This document shows, piece by piece, positions 1-6,116 of a stretch of 6,306 nucleotides of DNA (the stretch's first letter is position 1; each line of letters begins with the position of its first letter). The notes under the pieces were generated by a model. The model had not been told where the DNA came from. It was given only the letters and a program-made list of their open reading frames with translations, and searched no databases. The translations under genes were made by a program, and so were the position numbers. Location: positions 1-6,306 of the forward strand of contig JAHHUB010000098.1 in assembly GCA_020024175.1 (NCBI GenBank), read 5' to 3'. The DNA comes from Oscillospiraceae bacterium. GTDB taxonomy: Bacteria; Bacillota; Clostridia; Oscillospirales; Ruminococcaceae.

Positions 1-170
1 AATATGCTGATGTGTCAAAAATTTGCGGAGTGCTGGGTGGCGGAGGACATATCCGTGCAGCAGGATGCTTTATAGCGGGCAGTTATGAAAACGCTGTAAA
101 TATTGTAATGAAAACCATAGACGAAATTGCAGGGGCTTCCCTGAGAGAAAATAGTAATTTTAAAAAATAA
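1..170 (+). CDS. nrnA: DHH-family phosphoesterase, C-terminal fragment (NrnA-like oligoribonuclease/pAp phosphatase)
   Basis: Only the last 55 codons are present. The frame is open from position 3, enters from outside the window and stops with TAA at 168-170. The fragment contains GGGGHIRAAG (codons 12-21), the glycine-rich signature of the DHHA1 domain that closes DHH phosphoesterases and binds the substrate nucleotide. The family member usually found just upstream of truB in Firmicutes is NrnA, a cytoplasmic enzyme of about 310-320 residues that degrades short oligoribonucleotides and dephosphorylates 3'-phosphoadenosine 5'-phosphate. The motif is seen; the assignment to NrnA rather than another DHH/DHHA1 protein such as the c-di-AMP phosphodiesterase GdpP is inferred from gene order, because the catalytic DHH half lies outside the window. 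It ends 24 nt before truB, so the two are probably co-transcribed. Confidence 0.82.
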   Translation, partial: YADVSKICGVLGGGGHIRAAGCFIAGSYENAVNIVMKTIDEIAGASLRENSNFKK

Positions 171-181
171 GGCAAAACAAC

Positions 182-190
182 AGGAGGTGA
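182..190 (+). promoter_or_regulatory. Ribosome binding site of truB
   Basis: AGGAGGTGA is an almost ideal Shine-Dalgarno sequence. It ends 4 nt before the GTG at 195, with the AGGAGG core about 7 nt away. It fixes GTG as the start codon, and no in-frame ATG lies at a comparable distance. Confidence 0.85.
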
Positions 191-194
191 AACC

Positions 195-1097
195 GTGGAA
201 AAATTTGAAGGAATAATTTTAATAGATAAACCTGAAGATTACACTTCCTTTGATGTTGTTGCCAGGCTCAGAGGTATGGCAAAAACCAAAAAAGTCGGAC
301 ACAGCGGAACACTGGACCCTATGGCTACAGGAGTATTGCCTTTGTTTTTCGGCAGAGCTGTAAAAGCTGTAGATATACTTCCTGTGCAGGATAAAAAATA
401 TAGAGCTGTGGCTAAATTGGGAATTACCACCGATACCCAGGACATTATGGGAAAAATATTGACGGAAAGCAACAAACTTCCGTCAAAAGATGAGATTATT
501 GAAATTATAAACAGCTTTGTGGGAAAACAAAATCAGCTTCCTCCCATGTATTCCGCCGTACAAGTGGATGGCAGAAGACTTTATGACCTGGCAAGACAGG
601 GAATTGAAGTGGAAAGAGAAACCAGAGAAATAGTTATTCACTCCATTGATATTTTGTCAGTGGAAAAAGATGAATTTACCATTGATGTGTGTTGCTCAAA
701 AGGAAGTTACATAAGAACACTCTGTCATGACATAGGTGAAAAACTTGGCTGTGGTGCAGCATTGAGTAAACTTCGCAGAACAATGGCTGGTGGATTTGAA
801 ATAGCTGACTGCATAACTTTGGATGAGGCTCAAAAGCTTACACAAGAAGGAAAGCTTCACGAAAGACTTATCCCTGTTGAGAGAGTGTTTGCTCACCTTC
901 CCAATCTTACACTGGAGGAAAAAGATTCACGCCATTATTTAAACGGTGTGAAAATGACTGCAAAAAGATTCGGTGTAAACTCCTCTACCGGAGATATTGC
1001 AGTATATAATCACAAAAATGAATTTATGGGCATATCTTATGTAAACGAAAAAGGTTTTCTCGTAAGTAAAAAGCAGTTTATGATTTTGGAGGGTTAG
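195..1097 (+). CDS. truB: tRNA pseudouridine(55) synthase TruB
   Basis: The 300-residue length is normal for TruB, which isomerises U55 in the T-loop of tRNAs to pseudouridine in the cytoplasm and also acts as a tRNA folding chaperone. The N-terminal motif DKPEDYTSFDVV (11-22) corresponds to the family's KPxGxTSxDVV box, with the usual glycine replaced. The catalytic motif GHSGTLDPMATG (35-46) supplies the nucleophile Asp41. KKYR (67-70) holds the conserved active-site Tyr69. QLPPMYSAVQVDGRRLY (114-130) and KGSYIRTLCHDIG (169-181) are further TruB blocks. From about residue 240 the protein is the small C-terminal PUA-like RNA-binding region. Translation starts at GTG, set by a strong upstream AGGAGGTGA. 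The ribF Shine-Dalgarno lies inside the last codons of this gene, and the gap to ribF is 4 nt, so the two are tightly linked. Identification is secure. Confidence 0.97.
   Translation: MEKFEGIILIDKPEDYTSFDVVARLRGMAKTKKVGHSGTLDPMATGVLPLFFGRAVKAVDILPVQDKKYRAVAKLGITTDTQDIMGKILTESNKLPSKDEIIEIINSFVGKQNQLPPMYSAVQVDGRRLYDLARQGIEVERETREIVIHSIDILSVEKDEFTIDVCCSKGSYIRTLCHDIGEKLGCGAALSKLRRTMAGGFEIADCITLDEAQKLTQEGKLHERLIPVERVFAHLPNLTLEEKDSRHYLNGVKMTAKRFGVNSSTGDIAVYNHKNEFMGISYVNEKGFLVSKKQFMILEG
1088..1092 (+). promoter_or_regulatory. Ribosome binding site of ribF, inside the end of truB
   Basis: GGAGG followed by another G lies within the last truB codons, 9 nt before TTG at 1102. It decides the TTG start: the nearby ATG at 1106 is out of frame, and the first in-frame ATG comes well inside the conserved nucleotidyltransferase domain. 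Confidence 0.75.
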
Positions 1098-1101
1098 CCT
1101 T

Positions 1102-2049
1102 TTGAATGTAGTATATGATTTAAATGAGGAAATAACTCCCGAAGGCAGAGCTGTGGCACTGGGTTTTTTTGACGGAGTACATTTGGGACATAAAGCAGTT
1201 TTGGAAAAAGCTGTTTTAAACAAGGACAAGCTTTTGCCCTGTGCTTTTACTTTTATTATGGACAAAAATTTTTGCCCCGAAAAAAAGAAAAACAGCCTTG
1301 CGGTACAAACAGAGAAAGAAAAATTCAAATGTATGGAAAAAATCGGGATAAAAGAGATTTTTTGCCCTGATTTTTCCTCATTTATGAGCCTTTCTCCCGG
1401 AGAATTTGCCGAGGGAATACTTATTGAAAAATTTAATGCAAAAATTATTTGTTGCGGCAGAGATTTTCGTTTCGGAAAAAAAGCCGAAGGAGATATTAAC
1501 TTTTTAAAGTCAATATGTGAAAAACACAAAATCACTTTGGATATTATTGATCCTGTGCTTTACAAAGGTGAAATTATAAGTTCCACTGCCATAAGGCAGG
1601 CAATTTCCACAGGGGATATGAATAAAGTTACAAATATGCTGGGGCGTTATTATTCAATAGAATCTGAGGTTATACATGGAAAACAGCTTGGAAGAACAAT
1701 AGGTTTTCCCACTATAAATCAAAGAATACCAAACCACCACACTGTTCCGAAATTCGGAGTTTATGCAGCAATAATAACAACTTCTGACGGTAAAAAATAT
1801 GCAGGTGCTGTCAATGTGGGTGTTAAGCCTACAGTGGGCAGCAATGAAGTATTGGCAGAAACTTATATCTGTGATTTTAATCAGGAAATATACGGAAAAA
1901 CTGTTAAAACAGAGTTTGTGGAGTTTTTGAGAGGGGAAAAAAAATTCGACAGCCTTGATGATTTATCAAATGCTATAAGAAAAGATTCGGAAAAATCTCA
2001 AAAAATTCTTATGGAGATTTTAGAGAATGAAAGGAAGAATGTAAAATGA
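1102..2049 (+). CDS. ribF: Bifunctional riboflavin kinase / FAD synthetase RibF
   Basis: The 315 residues match the usual bacterial RibF length. The enzyme phosphorylates riboflavin to FMN and then adenylylates FMN to FAD in the cytoplasm. The N-terminal nucleotidyltransferase-like FAD synthetase domain (about 1-180) shows GFFDGVHLGH (21-30), the ATP-binding HxGH-type motif, GRDFRFG (119-125) and ISSTAIR (159-165). The C-terminal riboflavin kinase domain (about 181-310) shows GRTIGFPTIN (197-206), containing the metal/nucleotide PTxN motif, then FGVYA (218-222), NVGVKPTVG (238-246) and ETYICDF (253-259), whose Glu253 is in the place of the catalytic base. Both activities therefore look intact. 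Start is TTG, supported by GGAGG in the truB tail. No FMN riboswitch precedes it, which fits its position inside an operon. The stop codon overlaps the start of the MATE gene as ATGA. Confidence 0.96.
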   Translation: MNVVYDLNEEITPEGRAVALGFFDGVHLGHKAVLEKAVLNKDKLLPCAFTFIMDKNFCPEKKKNSLAVQTEKEKFKCMEKIGIKEIFCPDFSSFMSLSPGEFAEGILIEKFNAKIICCGRDFRFGKKAEGDINFLKSICEKHKITLDIIDPVLYKGEIISSTAIRQAISTGDMNKVTNMLGRYYSIESEVIHGKQLGRTIGFPTINQRIPNHHTVPKFGVYAAIITTSDGKKYAGAVNVGVKPTVGSNEVLAETYICDFNQEIYGKTVKTEFVEFLRGEKKFDSLDDLSNAIRKDSEKSQKILMEILENERKNVK

Positions 2050-3437
2050 ACTCTACTCAAGATGAATTAGCCACACAACCGGTGGGAAAACTTTTGGTAA
2101 AGCTTGCTACACCGGCAATTACAGCCCAAATTATCAATGCTCTTTATAATATTGTAGATAGAATGTACATAGGTCATATGGAAGGGACAGGAGCTTTGGC
2201 ACTGACCGGTGTAGGACTTACTTTCCCAATTATTATGATTATATCAGCTTTTTCAGGACTTATAGGTATGGGAGGAGCACCAAGAGCTTCCATAAAAATG
2301 GGCGAAAATAATAATGAAGGTGCAGAAAAGATTTTGGGCAACTGCTTTATGGCTCTTATTTACATTTCAGTAATTCTTTCAGTGGTGTTCAGTGTATTTA
2401 AAAAGCCGCTGCTTTATATGTTCGGTGCCAGTGATGACACCATTGTTTACGCTATGGATTATTTGCAGATTTATTTAATGGGTACAATTTTTGTACAGCT
2501 TACTATGGGTATGAACGCATTTATCACAGCTCAGGGATTTGCTAAAATCAGTATGTGGACAGTATGTATAGGAGCCGGATTTAACATTATACTGGATCCA
2601 ATATTTATTTTCGGATTAAAAATGGGAGTTAAGGGAGCAGCTACTGCAACAATTATTTCCCAGGCAATTTCCGCAGTATGGGTTCTTTTCTTCCTTTTTG
2701 GAAAGAAAACAAACCTGAAAATTAAAAAAGAAAATCTGAAAATTCAGTGGTCAGTGTTTTCTCCAGCCATTGCACTTGGACTTTCTCCATTTGTAATGAC
2801 ATCAACAGAAAGCCTTGTAAATATTGCTCTTAACTCCAGCCTTCAAAGATTGGGCGGAGATGTTTATGTAGGAGCTATGACAATTATTGGCAGTCTTATG
2901 CAGATTTGCATGATGCCAATGCAAGGTCTTTCTCAGGGAGCTCAGCCTATTATCAGCTTTAACTATGGTGCTAAAAACAGCGACAGAGTAAGAAAAACCT
3001 TTAAACTGCTTATAACATCATCTTTCACCTATGCTGCCGTGATGTGTATTTCAATTTTATTGTTCCCAAAAGTATTTATTTCTATTTTTACAAATGACCC
3101 GGCAGTAACAGAAGTTACTATTTGGGCAGTGAGAATATTTATGTGTGGTGTATTTGCAATGGGTGTGCAGATTGCTTGTCAGCAGACCATGGTTTCTTTG
3201 GGACAGGCAAAAATCACTTTGTTCCTGGCTCTTTTGAGAAAAATTATACTGCTCATACCACTTATATATATTATCCCTGCTGTATTCAAAAACGGAGTTA
3301 CAGGTGTATTTTTGGCAGAACCTATTGCAGATATTTCAGCTGCTACAGTTACATTTATATGCTTTATTACTACTTTCCCCAAACTTATGAAACAAATAGA
3401 ATATCCTGAACCTGAAAAAGGACCTGAAATAAAATAA
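2046..3437 (+). CDS. MATE-family multidrug efflux transporter (MepA-like)
   Basis: This 463-residue integral membrane protein has the length and two-bundle layout of MATE exporters: 12 hydrophobic segments in two homologous halves, with a lysine-rich cytoplasmic linker at about 219-233. MATE proteins export cationic drugs, dyes and sometimes metabolites using a sodium or proton gradient. Family marks are YNIVDRMYIGH (34-44), NIILDPIFIFG (180-190), the second-half motif GLSQGAQPIISFNYGA (294-309) and RKIILLIPL (398-406). These resemble the MepA branch common in Firmicutes; the branch call is by eye and the substrate cannot be told. Its ATG overlaps the ribF stop by 4 nt (ATGA), with AAGGA at 2031-2035 as ribosome binding site, so translation is probably coupled to ribF. 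An exporter among tRNA-modification, flavin and translation genes is a little unusual and may reflect lineage-specific operon assembly rather than a shared pathway. Confidence 0.93.
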   Translation: MNSTQDELATQPVGKLLVKLATPAITAQIINALYNIVDRMYIGHMEGTGALALTGVGLTFPIIMIISAFSGLIGMGGAPRASIKMGENNNEGAEKILGNCFMALIYISVILSVVFSVFKKPLLYMFGASDDTIVYAMDYLQIYLMGTIFVQLTMGMNAFITAQGFAKISMWTVCIGAGFNIILDPIFIFGLKMGVKGAATATIISQAISAVWVLFFLFGKKTNLKIKKENLKIQWSVFSPAIALGLSPFVMTSTESLVNIALNSSLQRLGGDVYVGAMTIIGSLMQICMMPMQGLSQGAQPIISFNYGAKNSDRVRKTFKLLITSSFTYAAVMCISILLFPKVFISIFTNDPAVTEVTIWAVRIFMCGVFAMGVQIACQQTMVSLGQAKITLFLALLRKIILLIPLIYIIPAVFKNGVTGVFLAEPIADISAATVTFICFITTFPKLMKQIEYPEPEKGPEIK

Positions 3438-3452
3438 TTAAGAGGTGAAAAC

Positions 3453-5264
3453 ATGGCGGATAAACGCGAAAATATACGAAATTTTTGTATAATTGCCCAT
3501 ATTGACCACGGTAAAAGTACTCTGGCAGACAGAATTTTGGAAAAAACAAGAACTGTTGCCCAAAGGGATATGTCATCTCAGATTTTGGACAATATGGATA
3601 TTGAAAAAGAAAGAGGAATAACTATTAAAGCCAGAGCAGTTTCACTGGAATATACCGCAAATAATGGGAAAGTTTATAATTTTAATCTTATAGACACCCC
3701 CGGACACGTGGACTTTAACTATGAAGTTTCCCGTTCTTTGGCAGCCTGTGAAGGTGCAATTTTAATAGTTGATGCATCACAGGGTATTGAAGCTCAAACT
3801 TTGGCTAATACTTATTTGGCTGTTGAACATAATCTGGAACTTCTTCCTGTTTTAAATAAAATTGATCTTCCTTCTGCCGAACCGGAGAGAGTGGCTAATG
3901 AAATTGAAGATGTTATTGGTATACCTGCTTTGGATGCACCGAGAATTTCCGCTAAAAACGGCATTAACATTGAAGAAGTTTTGGAGAGGATTGTAACTGA
4001 CATTCCCGCACCAAAGGGCAATGATGAAGAACCTTTGAAAGCACTTATTTTTGATTCATATTATGACAGCTACCGTGGTGTAATTGTTTATGTAAGAGTT
4101 ATGAGTGGTGTAGTAAAACCGGGAATGAAAATTAAAATGATGGCAAGTGGTGCGGAATTTACTGTTGTTGAAACAGGTACTATGGGTGCTACTACCATGA
4201 ACCCCAAAAATGAACTTTTTGCGGGACAGGTTGGATATATCACAGCCAGCATTAAAAATGTAAGAGATACTACAGTAGGAGATACAGTTACATCTGCGGA
4301 AAATCCCGCTGACAAGCCTTTGCCCGGATACCGAAAGGCAAATTCCATGGTATTCTCCGGTGTTTATCCTGTGGATGGAGCTAAATACCCTGATTTGAGA
4401 GATGCTTTGGAAAAATTACAGTTAAATGATGCAGCTTTAAGCTATGAACCTGAAACATCTATCGCTTTGGGATTCGGTTTCCGTTGTGGATTTTTGGGAC
4501 TTCTCCACATGGAAATTATTCAGGAAAGATTGGAAAGAGAATTTAATCTTGACCTTATCACTACAGCTCCCAGTGTTGAATATAAACTTCAGCTTACCGA
4601 CGGCAGAAATATTGTAGTTGATAACCCTACCAATTATCCTGACCCTCAAACTATTTTAAAAGCGGAAGAACCTATAATTAAAGCCAGCATTTTTACTCCT
4701 ACCCAATATATAGGAAATATTATGGAACTTTGTCAGGACAGACGGGGAACTTATATTGACACTAAATATTTGGATACGGACAGAGTGGAACTTCATTATG
4801 TTCTTCCCCTTAACGAAGTTGTCTATGACTTTTTTGACTGTTTAAAATCACGCACCAAGGGTTATGCGTCTTTTGACTATGAACTAAGTGGCTATCAGCA
4901 GTCAAAACTGGTTAAACTTGATATTCTTCTTAACGGTGAACCTGTGGACGCACTTTCTTTTATTATTCATGCGGATAAAGCTTATGAAAGAGCCAGAAAA
5001 ATGGTTGAAAAATTAAAAGAGAATATTCCACGCCAAATGTTTGAAATTCCAATTCAGGCAGCAATCGGAGGAAAAGTCATTGCCCGTGAAACTGTTAAGG
5101 CTATGAGAAAAGATGTTCTTGCAAAATGTTACGGCGGCGATATTACCCGTAAAAAGAAACTGCTTGAAAAGCAGAAAGAGGGTAAAAAGAGAATGCGTCA
5201 ATTTGGCAGTGTAGAAGTGCCACAGGAAGCATTCATGGCTGTACTTAAACTGGATGAAAATTAA
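3453..5264 (+). CDS. lepA: Elongation factor 4 (LepA), translational GTPase
   Basis: At 603 residues this is a full-length LepA/EF-4, a ribosome-bound GTPase reported to promote back-translocation or rescue of stalled ribosomes and to assist 30S assembly. All GTPase motifs are present: G1 AHIDHGKST (15-23), G2 RGITI (54-58), G3 DTPGH (81-85, with catalytic His85), G4 NKID (135-138) and G5 SAK (166-168). [10 protein letters not shown] (200-209) opens domain [15 protein letters not shown] (343-355) is the domain III block shared with EF-G. The tail carries the LepA-specific C-terminal domain in place of EF-G domain IV, including [16 protein letters not shown] (559-574) and [16 protein letters not shown] at 3441-3448 precedes ATG by 4 nt, in a 15-nt gap after the MATE gene. 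hemW often follows lepA in Firmicutes but does not follow here. I found no convincing terminator after the stop. Confidence 0.98.
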   Translation: MADKRENIRNFCIIAHIDHGKSTLADRILEKTRTVAQRDMSSQILDNMDIEKERGITIKARAVSLEYTANNGKVYNFNLIDTPGHVDFNYEVSRSLAACEGAILIVDASQGIEAQTLANTYLAVEHNLELLPVLNKIDLPSAEPERVANEIEDVIGIPALDAPRISAKNGINIEEVLERIVTDIPAPKGNDEEPLKALIFDSYYDSYRGVIVYVRVMSGVVKPGMKIKMMASGAEFTVVETGTMGATTMNPKNELFAGQVGYITASIKNVRDTTVGDTVTSAENPADKPLPGYRKANSMVFSGVYPVDGAKYPDLRDALEKLQLNDAALSYEPETSIALGFGFRCGFLGLLHMEIIQERLEREFNLDLITTAPSVEYKLQLTDGRNIVVDNPTNYPDPQTILKAEEPIIKASIFTPTQYIGNIMELCQDRRGTYIDTKYLDTDRVELHYVLPLNEVVYDFFDCLKSRTKGYASFDYELSGYQQSKLVKLDILLNGEPVDALSFIIHADKAYERARKMVEKLKENIPRQMFEIPIQAAIGGKVIARETVKAMRKDVLAKCYGGDITRKKKLLEKQKEGKKRMRQFGSVEVPQEAFMAVLKLDEN

Positions 5265-5340
5265 AACAGGCAAGCTAATTTGTAGAACTTGTATTTTAGT
5301 ACAGGGACTGTTTGTATAAAAATCTGAATTTCCCACAAGG
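5265..5340 (+). other. Intergenic segment after lepA, no clear terminator
   Basis: This stretch carries no reading frame that I can support. The best RNA fold is a weak 6-bp stem at 5288-5305 (CTTGTA / TACAGG, with one G-U pair and a 6-nt loop) that lacks a following U-tract. A smaller ACAG/CTGT stem at 5301-5311 competes with it. Neither is a convincing intrinsic terminator, so operon transcription may partly read into the next gene or end by another route. Confidence 0.4.
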
Positions 5341-5343
5341 ACA

Positions 5344-5372
5344 TTGACAAAAGCAGTTTACTATGATAGTTT
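5344..5372 (+). promoter_or_regulatory. Sigma-A-type promoter for the VanZ-like gene (module copy 1)
   Basis: The -35 is a perfect TTGACA at 5344-5349. After 17 nt comes TAGTTT at 5367-5372, a poor -10 hexamer, but preceded by TG one base upstream (5364-5365), which makes it an extended -10. Predicted transcription starts around 5379-5380. The best evidence is the copy at 5990-6018: the segment 5341-5359 matches 5987-6005 at 17 of 19 positions, and the -10 follows at the same distance with the same TGnTAnTTT pattern. Confidence 0.72.
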
Positions 5373-5398
5373 TAATTTAATATAGTATTAGACTAAAA
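5370..5398 (+). promoter_or_regulatory. Putative operator dyad overlapping the -10 and start site (copy 1)
   Basis: An imperfect inverted repeat is centred at 5384: TAATA (5378-5382), a 3-base centre, then TATTA (5386-5390), with outer arms TTTTA (5370-5374) and TAAAA (5394-5398). Because it spans the -10 end and the predicted start, it suits a repressor or MerR-like regulator binding DNA better than an RNA hairpin, only half of which would be transcribed. A similar dyad sits at 6016-6047. The cognate regulator is not in the window and I do not recognise the motif. Confidence 0.5.
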
Positions 5399-5420
5399 TT
5401 ATTGTAGGAGGGAAAGTATT

Positions 5421-5903
5421 ATGGAAAAGACATTGAGTGATAAAACTGTAAATAACCAAAAAAAATGGATTTTGCTGATTTTTTTCATTTATGTTGTGGC
5501 ATTAGGCTATTTTGCACTACGAAATGAAGTCATATTTTGGACAAGTATGTCCTATTATGAATTTATTAAGAAAACTCCGAATTTAATACCTTTTAAAACT
5601 GTTATAGGATATATTGTCGCTTTGTTTACACATTCAATGAATTTGGATATTTCAATAAAAAATCTTATTTTGCCGATTATTTCATTTATACCCTTCGGAA
5701 TATTGGGATACGGATATGTGGATAATAAGAAAAAAATTAACTGTATATTGGGACTGGGTGCGGGGTTTTCACTGATTATAGAAATATTGCAAATGGTTCT
5801 GAGAAGAGGTATTTTTGATATTGATGATATTATTTTAAATTCAGTAGGTGTTATAATCGGAATGTGGCTTTTATCTTTATTTAAAAAACAAAAAGCCGAA
5901 TAA
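5421..5903 (+). CDS. VanZ-like family integral membrane protein
   Basis: The 160 residues form a small polytopic membrane protein with about five hydrophobic segments: roughly 16-33, 58-73, 82-99, 107-127 and 137-154. VanZ-family landmarks are NLIPFKT (54-60), FIPFGILGY (89-97), IEILQ (120-124) and RRGIFDIDDIILNSVG (128-143) followed by G147. The namesake VanZ gives low-level teicoplanin resistance in enterococci by an unresolved mechanism; most chromosomal relatives have no assigned role, so the function is left open. AGGAGG at 5406-5411 lies 9 nt before ATG. The gene has its own promoter and operator-like dyad, sits 156 nt after lepA, and ends before an intrinsic terminator, so it looks monocistronic and separately regulated. 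It is more AT-rich in feel than lepA, as small membrane-protein genes often are. Confidence 0.87.
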   Translation: MEKTLSDKTVNNQKKWILLIFFIYVVALGYFALRNEVIFWTSMSYYEFIKKTPNLIPFKTVIGYIVALFTHSMNLDISIKNLILPIISFIPFGILGYGYVDNKKKINCILGLGAGFSLIIEILQMVLRRGIFDIDDIILNSVGVIIGMWLLSLFKKQKAE

Positions 5904-5928
5904 CTTTCTAAAGTAAATAAAACTTTCT

Positions 5929-5962
5929 TAATCCTCACTAAATACAGTGGGGATTATTTATA
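5929..5962 (+). terminator. Intrinsic terminator after the VanZ-like gene
   Basis: An 11-bp stem pairs 5929-5939 with 5946-5956 (core AATCCTCACT against AGTGGGGATT, one G-U pair, otherwise perfect) around a 6-nt loop. It is followed by a short, interrupted U-rich run (TTTAT at 5957-5961). The stem is strong and sits 26 nt after the stop codon; the imperfect U-run is the only weakness. It separates this gene from the next promoter. Confidence 0.78.
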
Positions 5963-5989
5963 CAAAAAGCAGAAGTTTAGTAAAATACA

Positions 5990-6018
5990 TTGACAAATAC
6001 AGTTTGTCGTGCTATTTT
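5990..6018 (+). promoter_or_regulatory. Sigma-A-type promoter for the 6117 gene (module copy 2)
   Basis: A perfect TTGACA (5990-5995), a 17-nt spacer and TATTTT (6013-6018) are seen, with TG one base upstream of the -10 (6010-6011) forming an extended -10. The expected start is near 6025-6026. It reproduces the promoter at 5344-5372 without a gap from 5 bases after the -10 back to 3 bases before the -35, so each copy supports the other. It lies just downstream of the terminator. Confidence 0.78.
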
Positions 6019-6047
6019 TATTATAGTACCATGGTATTATGCTAAAA
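6016..6047 (+). promoter_or_regulatory. Putative operator dyad overlapping the -10 and start site (copy 2)
   Basis: A 32-bp imperfect palindrome is centred between 6031 and 6032. The core TACCATGGTA (6027-6036) is perfectly self-complementary, flanked by ATA (6023-6025) and TAT (6038-6040), then TTTTA (6016-6020) and TAAAA (6043-6047). Thirteen of 16 base pairs are symmetric. The centre lies about 13 nt after the -10, close to the 12 nt in the first copy, and the outer arms are the same. This is a plausible binding site for a dimeric regulator not encoded here. Confidence 0.58.
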
Positions 6048-6066
6048 TATAACGGAGATTTTAACT

Positions 6067-6110
6067 GTGAAAGTTTTATTGGGTTAATGACAGCGATATT
6101 TAAGGAGTAA
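6067..6110 (+). other. Leader with two overlapping micro reading frames
   Basis: GTG at 6067 opens a 6-codon frame ending in TAA at 6085-6087; GGAG at 6054-6057 is 9 nt upstream. Its stop overlaps an ATG at 6087 that opens a 7-codon frame ending in TAA at 6108-6110, only 6 nt before the ATG of the 6117 gene. The AAGGAG of that gene lies in the last two sense codons of the second frame. This could be leader-peptide coupling, a remnant of a duplicated start region, or chance; nothing here proves translation. Confidence 0.25.
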
Positions 6111-6116
6111 ACAAAA

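Noticed and set aside
1050..1101. FMN riboswitch before ribF
   Set aside because: Only 4 nt separate truB from ribF, and nothing resembling the conserved multi-stem aptamer is present.
939..1535. 198-codon open frame on the minus strand across the truB/ribF junction
   Set aside because: It lies wholly antisense to two certain genes, has low-complexity Phe/Ser/Lys-rich content typical of reverse-frame translation of AT-rich DNA, and has no recognisable domain.
3122..3409. 95-codon + frame inside the MATE gene
   Set aside because: It is an out-of-frame shadow rich in Cys and Tyr, within a well-supported membrane-protein gene.
5288..5305. Hairpin after lepA considered as its terminator
   Set aside because: The stem is only 6 bp with a G-U pair and has no following U-tract.
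5294..5321. Possible third operator copy (TTTTA...TAAAA flanks around ACAG/CTGT)
   Set aside because: The arms are asymmetrically spaced, there is no -35/-10 pair at the right distance, and TTTTA/TAAAA pairs are common in such AT-rich DNA.
5362..5367. TATGAT as the -10 for the VanZ-like gene
   Set aside because: It is a better hexamer match but only 12 nt from TTGACA, too close for a sigma-A promoter; the 17-nt-spaced extended -10 is matched in the second copy.
5555..5938. 127-codon minus-strand frame opposite the VanZ-like gene
   Set aside because: The + frame has clear VanZ-family motifs, its own promoter and an AGGAGG site; the opposing frame has no family features and begins inside the terminator hairpin.
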